From G965261775 sp965261775 (GTDB lineage: Bacteria; Pseudomonadota; Gammaproteobacteria; Eutrophobiales; Eutrophobiaceae), in the NCBI GenBank assembly GCA_965261775.1, contig OZ253477.1:1426001-1490000 (forward strand): 64,000 bases of DNA, written 5' to 3'. The notes under the pieces are model-generated. The model had not been told where the DNA came from and ran no database searches. It saw only the letters and a list, made by a program, of their open reading frames with translations. Numbering within the stretch: the stretch's first letter is position 1; each line of letters begins with the position of its first letter. Of this stretch, positions 48,996 to 60,053 are shown piece after piece. Position numbers and translations under genes: made by a program.

Positions 48996-50042
48996 ATGTC
49001 AGAACCCCACAAACCGGATACGATAAATTTTCTGCCTGATTTTTGCAGCGCCGAGGTATCATTCATTGTAATTCTTGGCGCCGAATTGCTCGCCATTACC
49101 CTGTCGCTGGCAACCTCGGTTTATGAAGGATTTTTATTTTCCCTTGCGTTGAATTCTCTTTTTGCACAATGGGTCGCGCTGAGTTGCTCCGGGACGCTTT
49201 GCCTGTTACGGCGTTATATACTGAAGTTACCTGAGAAACTTGCCGCCGTTGTCGTTTATCTGCTTATCCTGTTGATCGCGCTTTTCGTCAGCGAGCTGAC
49301 CTGGATGTTCCTGATCTATCCCGAAAGCGTGGTCGCCGATCAGAACACACACAGACTTTTCCTGTTACGTTCGGTGGGAATCACCGCCGTAGTCGGGGCC
49401 ATTGTCCTGCATTATCTCTATGTACAGCATCAGTGGCGCAAGAATATCCGTTCAGACGCGACCGCCCGTTATCAAGCCTTGCAGGCAAGGATCCGACCGC
49501 ATTTTTTATTTAATTGTATGAACACCATCGCCGCCCTGACACGCAAGTCGCCGAAACTGGCGGAGCAATCAATAGAAGACCTGGCCGATCTGTTCCGTGT
49601 CAACCTGTCGGGACCGATGCAAAAGCACACGCTTGAGGAAGAATGGACAATTTGTAAAACCTATCTGCGTATTGAACACCATCGACTGCTTGACCGCCTG
49701 AACGTGAAATGGGATATAGATGAGTTACCCGGCGATGCGCTGATCCCGCCGTTAAGCCTGCAACCGTTGATTGAAAATATGATCTACCATGGTATAGAGC
49801 GCATACCGGAAGGTGGCGAGATCGGCATTCAGGGTAAATTCGACGGTGCTGTCATAACGTTGTGTTTTACCAACCCGACTGCCGATGAAATTCCGGGGAC
49901 ACACAAAGGAAACAGCCAGGCACAGGAAAATATCAAACAGCGCCTGGCCGGCATTTTCGGAGGAAAAAGTGCACTTGATATTCAATGTGACAAACAGCGT
50001 TACACGGTCACGCTCACATTGCCGTATAAATCCAGTTCGTAA
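48996..50042 (+). CDS. LytS/AlgZ-type sensor histidine kinase
   Basis: 348 residues. Four hydrophobic segments in the first 150 residues (for example VSFIVILGAELLAITLSL, LAAVVVYLLILLIALFV). The His_kinase domain has RIRPHFLFNCMNTIAAL (phospho-His near residue 167), and PLSLQPLIENMIYHGIE is the N box. It lacks extra sensor domains. Partner of the LytTR regulator downstream. Position beside argH supports an AlgZ/FimS-like identity; target genes unknown. Confidence 0.92.
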   Translation: MSEPHKPDTINFLPDFCSAEVSFIVILGAELLAITLSLATSVYEGFLFSLALNSLFAQWVALSCSGTLCLLRRYILKLPEKLAAVVVYLLILLIALFVSELTWMFLIYPESVVADQNTHRLFLLRSVGITAVVGAIVLHYLYVQHQWRKNIRSDATARYQALQARIRPHFLFNCMNTIAALTRKSPKLAEQSIEDLADLFRVNLSGPMQKHTLEEEWTICKTYLRIEHHRLLDRLNVKWDIDELPGDALIPPLSLQPLIENMIYHGIERIPEGGEIGIQGKFDGAVITLCFTNPTADEIPGTHKGNSQAQENIKQRLAGIFGGKSALDIQCDKQRYTVTLTLPYKSSS

Positions 50043-50209
50043 AGATGGATTAGTGATAATTCACAGATTAAACAGATTTTTTGTTTATTCTTTCCGAGCT
50101 GCTTCGCGGTTGCGTTCGGGGCGCGTATTCAAAGGTAATTATTGATAATGGATAATGGGTGTTATGTGGCTTCACCGCATTGTTTATAAAAATACCGGGT
50201 TCCCTTTGC

Positions 50210-50935
50210 ATGAAGATCCTTATTGTTGAAGACGAAGCACTGGCCAGCGAGAGATTGCATGGTCTCATCAGGGAGTTGTATCCTGATTATACTGTTTTTG
50301 AGGCACGAAATGGCTTTGAGGCGCTTGAGAAGATAATGGCACATACGCCGGAGATCATGTTGCTTGATATTCGCATGCCCGGCATGGATGGCCTTGAACT
50401 GACCGACCACCTCCTGCATTTTAAAAACCCACCAGCGATTATTTTCACGACAGCCTACCAGGATTACGCATTGCGGGCATTTGACGCCAATGCCATTGAT
50501 TATCTGGTCAAACCCATTCACCGGCAACGGCTCAAAACTGCCATTGAGCGTGCACATGTCGTCAATCTGGGAAAATTTTCACTGATTAAAACGAAAGACC
50601 ATAAAAGAAGGCATTTAAGCACAATGCTCCATGGGCGGCTGCAACTGATTGCCATTGAGAAAATTCACTACCTGAAAGCGGAACAAAAGTATGTCATCGC
50701 CGCCTGGCCAGAGGGGGAATTATTGCTCAGCGAATCGCTGGCTGCACTTGAAAAAGAGTTTTCGAGCCATTTCATCCGCATCCATCGCAACGCGCTGGCC
50801 TCGAAAAATCATATTGACTGTCTGAGTAAAACAGGCGATGGGCAAGCCGTTCTTAAATTCCACAATATGGCGATTGAACTGGTCATCAGCCGTCGTCATC
50901 TACCGGAGATCAGACAGTTAATCAAACAGCGTTGA
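50210..50935 (+). CDS. algR: LytTR-family response regulator, AlgR-like
   Basis: 241 residues from ATG 50210 (MKILIVEDEALASERL); an in-frame ATG at 50159 is not credible. Receiver domain with phosphoacceptor Asp in IMLLDIRMPGMDGL (near residue 50) and YLVKPI, then a LytTR DNA-binding domain (IEKIHYLKAEQKYVIAAW, FIRIHRNALASKNHIDCL). It binds direct repeats in target promoters. It lies 168 bases after the kinase and overlaps convergently with gshA by 14 bases. Confidence 0.93.
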   Translation: MKILIVEDEALASERLHGLIRELYPDYTVFEARNGFEALEKIMAHTPEIMLLDIRMPGMDGLELTDHLLHFKNPPAIIFTTAYQDYALRAFDANAIDYLVKPIHRQRLKTAIERAHVVNLGKFSLIKTKDHKRRHLSTMLHGRLQLIAIEKIHYLKAEQKYVIAAWPEGELLLSESLAALEKEFSSHFIRIHRNALASKNHIDCLSKTGDGQAVLKFHNMAIELVISRRHLPEIRQLIKQR

Positions 50936-52214
50936 CGATCTCCCTTGCTGCCGCCAGTAACGCAAGACGGGCGATCACACCGTAAGTATAAAAGCGATTT
51001 TCGCGGCAATTAGCGCCCTGTGCCGGATCGGGTGAAATGCAACAGTCATCAAAAGCCAGCGCTTCGAAACGCATTCCCGGCGTATTCAGATTTTGACTGG
51101 CGGTGCGTTTGGCGTGCACCCGGTAAAAGCCGCCGACGACCTGATGATCCAGCATATAGACAACCGGTTCGGCAACGGTCTGCTTATCGCCCCAGGTTTC
51201 GTGCGTATAGACCCCTTCCTGAATGATCACCTGACTGACCTTTTGCCCCTCCTTGGTAATCGCCATACGGGTGCGTTCCTTGCGGTTCAACGCCGAGATC
51301 TCAAGCGGATCACGAATCGTCATCACTCCCATACCATAAGTACCCGCATCCGCCTTCAGCATCAAAAAAGGTTTGCAAGCGACATCATACTCCGCATATT
51401 TACTGCGTATGGCATCAAACAGCGCGATACTGTTTTTGGACAGGCAGTCAACACCTTCGCGTTTCATGAAATCCACCTTGCCGCAGTTCCGAAACATCGG
51501 ATCAATCAACCAGGGATCAAAACCTGTCTGCTCCGCAAACTCCCGCACCACCTGTTGATAGTAGCCGAAGTGATCCGATTTGAGCCGGGAAGACCAGCCA
51601 AGGCTCATCGGCGGGGTAATTTTCTGTGTAACGCCATCCAGTATGGCCGGCTTGCCCGATGCCAGGTCGTTGTTTAACAAAATCAGGTCCGGTATGAAAT
51701 CATCTTTAAGCAAAATATGGTCCTGTTCTCGAAACACGGGCTCAAGCAATAATGAACGGGATGAGTCGATATCAATACTCAGCGGTGCGTCCAGATCGGG
51801 GATTAAACTCCCTATACGCACTTCAAAACCAGCCTTTTCAATGATAGCTTTCAGACTGGCGATATTTTCAAGATAAGGCAGATTACGGGTATGGTTTTCC
51901 GGAATAATCAAGATTCTGTTTACCGGCTGACCAATATGCTCTATCGCCATTTGCACCGCTTGAATAGACAACGGTTCAAACGCCGGGTTGAGATTATTAA
52001 ATCCGGCCGGGAATAGATTGGTATCCACCGGCGCGATTTTATAACCTGCATTGCGTATATCAACCGAGGCGTAAAAAGGCGCCTGTATCCCGCGCCACAC
52101 ATCCCTGAACCAGACTTCTATGCTCATCTGTTTGTCCAGTAACAGGCGTTCAATCCGGTGAAAAGCACCTGTCATCGCCGTCGTCAAATGGGGTACAGTG
52201 TTTATCGCGGTCAT
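50922..52214 (-). CDS. gshA: Glutamate-cysteine ligase, proteobacterial type
   Basis: 430 residues. Matches the non-E. coli type of GshA: DKQMSIEVWFRDVWRGIQAP, PVDTNLFPAGFNNLNPAFEP, FLMLKADAGTYGMGVMTIRD and QVIIQEGVYTHETWGDKQTV. Makes gamma-glutamylcysteine, the first step to glutathione. No gshB is in the window. Confidence 0.93.
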   Translation of the reverse strand: MTAINTVPHLTTAMTGAFHRIERLLLDKQMSIEVWFRDVWRGIQAPFYASVDIRNAGYKIAPVDTNLFPAGFNNLNPAFEPLSIQAVQMAIEHIGQPVNRILIIPENHTRNLPYLENIASLKAIIEKAGFEVRIGSLIPDLDAPLSIDIDSSRSLLLEPVFREQDHILLKDDFIPDLILLNNDLASGKPAILDGVTQKITPPMSLGWSSRLKSDHFGYYQQVVREFAEQTGFDPWLIDPMFRNCGKVDFMKREGVDCLSKNSIALFDAIRSKYAEYDVACKPFLMLKADAGTYGMGVMTIRDPLEISALNRKERTRMAITKEGQKVSQVIIQEGVYTHETWGDKQTVAEPVVYMLDHQVVGGFYRVHAKRTASQNLNTPGMRFEALAFDDCCISPDPAQGANCRENRFYTYGVIARLALLAAAREIVNAV

Positions 52215-52363
52215 GATGTTATCAAATCGGCATGCCTACACGGATCGTTCGTGTATTTACCTCCTGATATTTCCATTATAACATCAAGTGTCTGTCGTCG
52301 CATTTCCCGCATAAACGCGCTTACCTTATTCAAAATTCAAAATAACTCCTTATAATCAGGATC

Positions 52364-52822
52364 ATGTTGATGCCCATCAAAAAATATTTTGAAAATCTGT
52401 TTTTCAGTCCCGAAAACATCACGGAAATAAAACATACCGTTGAATTGGCCACGGCCGTCTTAATGATTGAGATCAGCCTCGCGGATGATCATATTCATGA
52501 CGAAGAACGTCGCCTGATCAAAACGCTTTTGCTGCAAAATTTCAATATCTCCGACCAGGAAATTGACGAGTTGATTGAACTGGCTGAAAAAGAAGTCGAC
52601 CACGCCACATCATTACATGATTTTACCCGTCTGCTTAACGACCATCTGAAAGCAGACGACAAGATCGGGGTTATTGAGAACCTGTGGCGGGTCGCCTACG
52701 CTGACTCGTCTCTGGATAAATACGAGGAATACTATATCCGCAAGATATCCGATTTACTTCATGTCCCGCATTCCCGTTATATCAAGGCCAAACTGAAAGC
52801 CGTCAACGACCGGAAAAACTGA
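52364..52822 (+). CDS. TerB-like protein
   Basis: 152 residues, all helical: ELATAVLMIEISLADDHIHD, ERRLIKTLLLQNFNISDQEI, VIENLWRVAYADSSLDKYEE and YYIRKISDLLHVPHSRYIKA. The acidic metal-binding positions of the TerB fold are visible (ADDHIHDEE, ADSSLDKYEE). Despite the family name, tellurite resistance is not implied for stand-alone copies. Confidence 0.88.
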   Translation: MLMPIKKYFENLFFSPENITEIKHTVELATAVLMIEISLADDHIHDEERRLIKTLLLQNFNISDQEIDELIELAEKEVDHATSLHDFTRLLNDHLKADDKIGVIENLWRVAYADSSLDKYEEYYIRKISDLLHVPHSRYIKAKLKAVNDRKN

Positions 52823-53103
52823 GCCAAAAAAATTTGGCAGCAGGAAAAAATACGCTATTTTCTGATATCCGAAATTCATTATCGCAGTGAAGCAGAAAGA
52901 CTGAAATAACACAGAAATCATGCAGTGACCTGCGTTATCGTCCATAAGGATAAAATAGCATCCGACACTCCACCAATGAATAGGCTAACGGTATGGCACA
53001 GACCAAACGGCGTTGAGCGTGGCGTCAATGGAACATTCCAAAACATACCTCATAAACACTTGCCGCGCTATATAAGGGTTTTACGCTATAGGGCATCAAC
53101 ATC

Positions 53104-54024
53104 GTGAATCGGAAAACATTGGACAAGGCATCAGAGTCATCTACACGCCACAATCCGAAAAAAAACCGCATAAGCCTGTTATTCGGTGATTGTCTGGAAC
53201 ACATGAACAACATGCCTGATAACTCCGTTCATCTGATTGTTACAGACCCACCATACTTTATAGACGGCATGGGTGACAGTTGGAATGTTGAAACGCTAAA
53301 TACCAAACGCAACAAGGCGGGCGTCGTGGGCAGCCTGCCAACGGGCATGAAGTTTGATAGAAAACAGGGCAAAGCATTACAGGCATTTTACGGCAGGGTT
53401 GCGGAGCTGGCATTGCAGGTGCTATGCCCTGGCGGATTTTTTCTGTCGTTTTCATCACCACGTCTAAGTCATCGCATGGCGGTGGCGGTTGAGGACGCCG
53501 GGTTTGAGATACGCGATATGTATGCATGGCACCATAACAAAGGACAACAAAAAGCCTTTACGCTTAATCACTTTGTGGAAAGAATGAAGACAAGTACAGC
53601 AGAAAAGAACAAGATAATCGCGGCAATGGATGGCCGCAAAACGCCACAGTTAAGACCCCAGTTTGAGCCCATTCTGGTCGCACAAAAACCCAGGCAGGGA
53701 ACGTTTGTGAACAACTGGACGAAATGGAAAACGGGATTGGTAGATCTATCCGTTCGCCTTGAGGGGAAAACACCCGGTACCGTATTATCTGTGAACAAAC
53801 CGAAAAAAGAACACTACAATAGCCATTTAACGGTTAAACCAGTAGCGTTAATGGAGATTCTTATACGATTGTTTTCTGTTGAGGGACAAACGGTATTAGA
53901 CCCGTTTGCAGGGAGTGGTACTACTTTATTGGCGGCGAGAAATACAAAACGAACAGGCATTGGTATAGAGATCAATGAGGAATATTACGAAATAGCAAAA
54001 AAAAGAACGGATATGGATAAATAG
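53104..54024 (+). CDS. Orphan DNA methyltransferase (beta-class, N4-C or N6-A)
   Basis: 306 residues. Catalytic motif IV TDPPYFIDG (about residue 48) comes before the AdoMet motif VLDPFAGSGTTLLAARNT (about 263), giving beta-class order. VKPVALMEILIRLFS is the usual lead-in. No restriction enzyme adjoins it; it may be a solitary regulator-type methylase or the survivor of a system. Convergent with the RTX gene. Confidence 0.92.
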   Translation: MNRKTLDKASESSTRHNPKKNRISLLFGDCLEHMNNMPDNSVHLIVTDPPYFIDGMGDSWNVETLNTKRNKAGVVGSLPTGMKFDRKQGKALQAFYGRVAELALQVLCPGGFFLSFSSPRLSHRMAVAVEDAGFEIRDMYAWHHNKGQQKAFTLNHFVERMKTSTAEKNKIIAAMDGRKTPQLRPQFEPILVAQKPRQGTFVNNWTKWKTGLVDLSVRLEGKTPGTVLSVNKPKKEHYNSHLTVKPVALMEILIRLFSVEGQTVLDPFAGSGTTLLAARNTKRTGIGIEINEEYYEIAKKRTDMDK

Positions 54025-54120
54025 TTTCATTAAATTGGGGCCCAACAGGGGATGACGGTCCGCTCAACTGCCTCTGGGAAAAGGTCCCAATGAAACCGGA
54101 GAACCGCACTGGACCAAACA

Positions 54121-54143
54121 AGGGACCGCACCCCGCGGTCCCT
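54121..54143 (-). terminator. Hairpin downstream of the first RTX gene
   Basis: AGGGACCGC / GCGGTCCCT, 9-bp stem, 5-nt loop, about 25 bases past the RTX stop on the minus strand, followed by TTGTTT. A nearly identical hairpin follows the second RTX gene at 60937-60965. Confidence 0.65.
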
Positions 54144-54167
54144 GTAGACAGTCTCTCAAAACAACTC

Positions 54168-57100
54168 TCAGGCGGTTTGCCAGGCAGCCGTAATAACCGA
54201 CTGTAGCTCATCCTTAACGTCTTGAGGAACCACACTGCCCGTGCCACTGGGCACACTGTATGACGCCATTGCCGAAACCAGTTGTTCAACCTGGCTATTG
54301 AGCAATTCAGATGTGCCAGCTTCTATACTGTCCAGTTGGTAGTGGGTATTGCTGTACCAGTTATTGACGGTCACCTGGTCGTCGGTGCCTGCGACGGTGA
54401 TTTGCAGGTTATTGCCACTGCGGCTGAACCATAAATCCTCAATAGAGACATCATCAAACTGAGCCACATCAACACTGTCTGCCTGAGTATCGTTGTTGTT
54501 GATGGTGTCCGCACCGAAACCGGCACCAAACTCATAGGTATCACTGCCGGCACCACCGTCAAGGGAGTCGCTGCCAGCACCCCCGCGCAGGGTGTCGTCG
54601 CCATTATCGCCATAGAGTCGGTCAAGCCCATCACCGCCATTGAGGGTGTCATGCCATCACCACCATAGAGGGCATCACGACCATCACCACCATTGAGGGT
54701 GTCATCGCCATTCTGTCCCCGGATAGTATCGTTCCCATCGCCGCCGTTCATCACGTCATCGGTAGCAAAACCGGTCATGTTGTCATTGCCATCGGTACCC
54801 TGCAGTACCTTCGCTTTGACCGTATCCACATCCCAGCTTGTGCCATCGGCAAACTCAATCGCGTTCAGCGTATAAGCGCTCGCCCCATCGTCGCGGAAGT
54901 AGTCCGATACCGTAATCACTTCACCGGTACTGCCAATGGTCAGATGCAAGTCTCTATAGCGCCCAGCTACGGCTGGCCGTGACATCGCTGGCGGCAATGC
55001 CTTCCAGAAAGCGCAGCACATCGTTGCGGCCCGCGCCGGTGTCATAGTTGGACACCGTGGTGTTGCCATCGCCCGAACCGAACAGGTAGGTGTCGTTACC
55101 GGCACCGCCGTTGCCAGCACCCCCACGCAGGGTGTCATCGCCATTACTGCCGTACAGAGTCGCCCCATCACCGCCATTGAGGGTGTCATCGCCATTCCCG
55201 CCATAGAGCTGATCACGCCCATCACCGCCATTGAGGGTGTCATCGCCATCCTGTCCCCGGATAGTATCGTTCCCATCGCCGCCGTTCATCACGTCATCGG
55301 TAGCAAAACCGGTTATGGTGTCATTGCCATCGGTGGTTTGCAGTACCTTCGCTTTGACCGTATCCACATCCCAGCTTGTGCCATCGGCAAACTCAATCGC
55401 GTTCAGCGCATAACCGCCCGCCCCATCGTCGCGGAAGTAGTCCGATACCGTAATCACTTCACCGGTACTGCCAATGGTCAGATGCAAGTCTCTATAGCCA
55501 CGCCCACTACGGCTAGCCGTGACATCGCTGGCGGCAATGCCCTCCAGAAAGCGCAGCACATCGTTGCGGCCCGTACCGGTGTCATGGTTGGACACCCAGG
55601 TGTTGCCATCGCCCGCACCGAACAGGTAGGTGTCGTTACCGGCACCGCCGTTGAGGGCTGCCAGCACCCCCACGCAGGGTGTCATCGCCATTATCGCCAT
55701 AGAGGGTATCACGACCATCACCGCCATTGAGGGTGCGCCATCACCGCCATAGAGTCGGTCGTCCTACCATCACCACCATTGAGGGTGTCATCGCCATTCT
55801 GGCCAGAGAGTCGGTCGTTCCCATCGCCGCCGTTCATCACGTCATCGCTGGCAAAACCGATGATGGTGTCGTTGCCATCGGTACCCTGCAGTACCTTCGC
55901 TTTGACCGTATCCACATCCCAGCTTGTGCCATCGGCAAACTCAATCGCGTTCAGCGCGTAACCGCCCGCCCCGTCGCCGTGGAAGTAGTCCGATACCGTA
56001 ATCACTTCACCGGTACTGCCAATGGTCAGACGCAAGTTGCTAGTGCCCCAGCTACGGCTGGCCGTGACATCGCTGGCGGCAATGCCCTCCAGAAAGCGCA
56101 GCACATCGTTGCGGTCCGCCCCGGTGTCATAGTTGGACACCGTGGTGTTGCCATCGCCCGAACCGAACAGGTAGGTGTCGTTACCGGCACCGCCGTTGAG
56201 GGAATCCCCATTGCCAGCACCCCCACGCAGGGTATCGTCGCCATTATCGCCATAGAGTCGGTCAAGCCCATCACCACCATTGAGAGTGTCATCGCCATTC
56301 CCGCCAGAGAGTCGGTCGTTCCCATCGCCGCCGTTCATCACGTCATCGCTGGCAAAACCGGTCATGTTGTCATTGCCATCGGTACCCTGCAGTACCTTCG
56401 CTTTGACCGTATCCACATCCCAGCTTGTGCCATCGGCAAACTCAATCGCGTTCAGCGCATAACCGCCAGCCCCGTCGCCGTGGAAGTAGCGCCATACGGT
56501 AATCACTTCACCGGTACTGCCAATGGTCAGACGCAAGTCGCTATAGCCACGGCTGGCCGTGACATCGCTGGCGGCAATGCCTTCCAGAAAGCGCAGCACA
56601 TCGTTGCGGTCCGCCCCGGTGTCATAGTTGGACACCGTGGTGTCGCCATCGCCCGAACCGAACAGGTAGGTGTCGTTACCGGCACCGCCGTCAAGGGAAT
56701 CCCCACTGCCAGCACCCCCACGCAGGGTGTCATCGCCATTCCCGCCAGAGAGATAATCACGACCATCACCACCATTGAGGGTGTCGTTACCGTTACCACC
56801 GCCATAGAGGGAGTCGCTACCGTCGCCACCGTTTATCACGTCATCGCTGGCATAACCGGTCAGGGTGTCGTTGCCATCGGTACCCTGCAGTGCCTTGGCT
56901 TTGACCGTATCCACATCCCAGCTTGTGCCATCGGCAAAATCAATCGCGTTCAGCGCATAACCGCCCGCACCATCGTCGCGGAAGTAATTCCATACCGTAA
57001 TCACTTCACCAGTACTGCCAATGGTCAGACGCAAGTCGCTATAGCGACGGCTGGCCGTGACATCGCTAGCGGCAATGCCTTCCAGAAAACGCAGCACGTC

Positions 57101-59368
57101 GTTGCGACCCGCCCCGGTGTCGTGGTTGCGGATAGTAGTGTTGCCATCGCCCGTACCGAACAGGTAGGTATCGTTACCGGCACCGCCATTGAGGGAGTCG
57201 TTGCCAGCGTCCCCGCGCAGGGTGTCATCGCCACCTTCCCCATAGAGGTAATCATGACCATCACCGCCATTGAGAGTGTCGTTGCCCGCACCGCCAAGGA
57301 GGGAGTCGCTACCATCACCACCATCCAGGGTGTCATCACCATCCTCGCCATAGAGTCGGTCGTCCCCCTCGCCGCCAATCAGTAAATCATTACCCTCTTG
57401 ACCGTAGATACGGTCATTGCCGGCGCCAGCATCAATAATATCGTTGCCGTCCATCCCATAAATATGGCTGCCATTATCACCATCAAAAATAATCTCATCG
57501 GCGTTGCTGCCATTCAGGTTACCGTTGGTACTGATAACGTTGAATTCTTCCAGCAAGGCAGTAATAGCGGCCTCGTCTTCGGCATCATCGGCCTCATCAA
57601 TCCAGGTTTTTAACAGCGCAGTACCCTCCCAGCCGCTTGTATAAAAAGCGGTGCTCTGGTAGCGCACCAGGTCAATCAGATCCGCAAAGGTGTTGATGGA
57701 ATCCGTGCCACGGCGGGTTTCCAGCAAATCGTTCATGTCGCTGAAGTCGAAACCAATTTCACTCAAGTCGTCATTGAACGTCAGGAAGATTTCATTGATA
57801 TAGTCAGTCAAGCGGGTTTGAATGACCAAATCGCCATAGACTGACGCTTTTAATTTCTCATAGCTTTGCGTCAGCAAGTTAATCTGTTGCTCGGTCAACG
57901 GGACAAAAGCGCGCTTCGGGGCGGTATTACCAAAGAGTCTGCTGGTGCCGCCCCCTGAACTGCTCGCGCTGTCGCTCGTATCGGACCTCCAGATAAAGGC
58001 AATTCTTTGTCCGGCGCCCGTCAAAACGCTATCCTCATCCTCTTCATCTTCACCCGCTTCAACGGTCACAAACGGCTCACCGTTAAACCTTTCCAACACG
58101 GCAATCATCCCGGTAATTTTTTCCTGCCGCGCCATCAAGGCTCCCTTCTCGGCCAGTTTCGATGTATCGGCGAGAACCAACGTGGTATCTCCACCGCTAC
58201 TACCAGCGGGGACGTGTCTAAAGACGGCGGGGTCAAAGTCGGAAGGCTCCTGCCCGGGGAGCATATAAAAGAGTGCGAGGTCGTTTGCCGTCGCCGTCTC
58301 AATACTGGTTTGCAGGGTGGACGTGCCCGCCCAGGCTTCCACCAGACTATCCAGCAGCCCGCGTTGCCCGGTCCAGGTGGTTTGCTCAGCGTAGTTGCTC
58401 ACAATAGCGGCAAGCGAAGATGACAGGCTCATCGCTTCCCGCAGGTCTCGCACCATACCAAAACCGCGACTCTCCGGAAGCCCGGCGGCTTCTTCTGTTA
58501 ACGCAATGCTATCGGTAAATTCCCGGTAGAACGGGTTATGGGCAAGGTCGAGGTTGGCCGTGGTCCCTTCGGTGCCATCAACGGTTAGATGGGCAGCGGC
58601 GGCCGATTGCACGTTGCCATTGCCCAGATTGACATTGCCGCTTTCGGCGTCCAAATCAATACTGACAATCCCGGCATCGGTCAGGGAAGTGAGTTCACCG
58701 GGATCCGAGATACCGTCCTGGTCCAGATCCTGCCAGATTTTTACATTGGCAAATTCAGTGTCTTTTGCATCAAACACGGCATCGCCATTGCTGTCCAGGT
58801 CAGACAGCGCGTCAAAACCATCGGCGGCTAATGAACCATCGGCTTTTACGGTATCCACGCCAAAGAGTTCAGCGCCGGTATCAATGGTGCCGTTACCATT
58901 ACGGTCGAGGACAATAAAGCCATCGTCCGCGCTGACCCAGCCGGTGCCGGTCTTGACGCCATCGCCATTATGGTCAAACAGGACGGTGCCATCAACGCCG
59001 GTGGTTTCAATGCCGTCGCCATCCATGTCTATCGCCAGCGGGTCCCGGCGGGGAGCCCAGTTTTTGGCCTGGCCCCATGGACCATTAATTTGTTGGTCAA
59101 GGAGGATAGAACGATGCGACCATCTGTAAACCCTGTCAACCATTATAGCCCCTATACCGTCCGGGAGGGCTAGGCCTGTAGGTAAGGTATTTAGTAATGA
59201 ATCAATAGCTTCCCCAGCCTTGGCTCTCTCTTCAGCTGAATCAATTTTACCATCACGCGATGCTTCCCTTAGGCTAGAAAATGCGCTAGATAAGTTTTTG
59301 ATTTTGCTGGCAGCAGGTGCGATTTTTATGGCGCCTTTAACAAGGCTGTCAACAGTAGCATTACTCAT
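54168..59368 (-). pseudogene. RTX calcium-binding repeat protein, 3' repeats frameshifted (RTX1)
   Basis: The long open frame runs from 59368 to about 55750 (some 1200 codons). The N-terminus (MSNATVDSLVKGAIKIAPAA) is followed by a calcium-loop region (AIDMDGDGIETTGVDGTVLF, DRNGNGTIDTGAELFGVDT), a long helical middle, then GGDGND nonapeptide arrays alternating with LRFLEGIAASDVTAS...FADGTSWDVD modules of about 165-180 residues. The intended frame then changes between 55.9 and 55.4 kb, between 55.36 and 54.8 kb, and again before 54.47 kb. The last frame encodes the HCBP-type C-terminus (WFSRSGNNLQITVAGTDDQV, ending AAWQTA) that would be the secretion signal. Without frame repair the product ends at TTDSMAVMAHPQWR. 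Type I secretion substrate by family; no secretion genes in the window. Confidence 0.85.
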
Positions 59369-59382
59369 ATTTGTACACTCCT

Positions 59383-59655
59383 TTACTTGTATTTATTGAT
59401 TAAAAGATTAATCTTCTCTCGATCTTTGGAAGGATCCTTCTTTATAAGCCAGTGTGAAAATTGAAATGAATCCATTCCTGTGAATGATTTTTTGTGGCTA
59501 TTGATTGGAATGTAAGGGTCTGCCCCATATTCAATTAATTTTTCAATAACCCGATATTGCGAAAATAAAATTGCGGTATTCAATGAAGACAGACCATCAG
59601 AATCAGGCTCATTAACATCACACCCTCGCTCTATCGCTGATTGGTTCTCTTCCAT
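59383..59655 (-). CDS. Small ankyrin-repeat protein
   Basis: 90 residues. Ankyrin pattern: IERGCDVNEPDSDGLSSLNT, AILFSQYRVIEKLIEYGADP and YIPINSHKKSF. Too short for a full ankyrin domain (about two repeats), so it may be a small adaptor or a truncated protein. Encoded just before RTX1 on the same strand, 14 bases from its start. Confidence 0.7.
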   Translation of the reverse strand: MEENQSAIERGCDVNEPDSDGLSSLNTAILFSQYRVIEKLIEYGADPYIPINSHKKSFTGMDSFQFSHWLIKKDPSKDREKINLLINKYK

Positions 59656-59668
59656 AAAAAGTTTGTCA

Positions 59669-59848
59669 TTATGATATTTCCAGGTTGTATCCCTTCACAA
59701 GGTAGACAATCAATGGCGAGTCGAACTCAGAACTTTCAATATGGCAATTGCTACCATCAACAAATTTAAAACCCGGAAGGTAATAAACCTCTTTTTCACA
59801 CCCGACTAAAAACAGCAATAAAACAAAAAATAATAGGCGCCTGTTCAT
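59669..59848 (-). CDS. Small putative lipoprotein
   Basis: 59 residues from MNRRLLFFVLLLFLVGCEKE: a basic start, hydrophobic core and lipobox LVGC, so lipidation at Cys 17 is expected. The rest is short and unlike any family I know. An in-frame ATG at 59872 is less likely. It lies 13 bases upstream of the ankyrin gene. Confidence 0.65.
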   Translation of the reverse strand: MNRRLLFFVLLLFLVGCEKEVYYLPGFKFVDGSNCHIESSEFDSPLIVYLVKGYNLEIS

Positions 59849-60053
59849 AATAAAACTTACCAACGTTTCCATACAAACATTTTATGTTTTTTTAAAATCA
59901 TAATTTTTCTGTTATGACCATAACATAATTTACCATTTTCATTCCAGTTTTGTCATATCCAGATAAATTATCTTCGGGTAAATGGGTAATAGTTCCCTTC
60001 TTCAAAGTAAAGGGCGCCCTGTTCTTGCAGTATTTACCGTAATCGTTGGCATA

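Noticed and set aside
55727..57385. 552-codon plus-strand frame opposite RTX1
   Set aside because: It is the antisense of the RTX repeats; low-complexity Ala/Ile/Val/Thr translation repeats with the modules and has no start signals or family features.
58007..58423. Several plus-strand frames across the RTX1 N-terminal half
   Set aside because: Shadow frames; the minus strand is a continuous protein with calcium-loop motifs.
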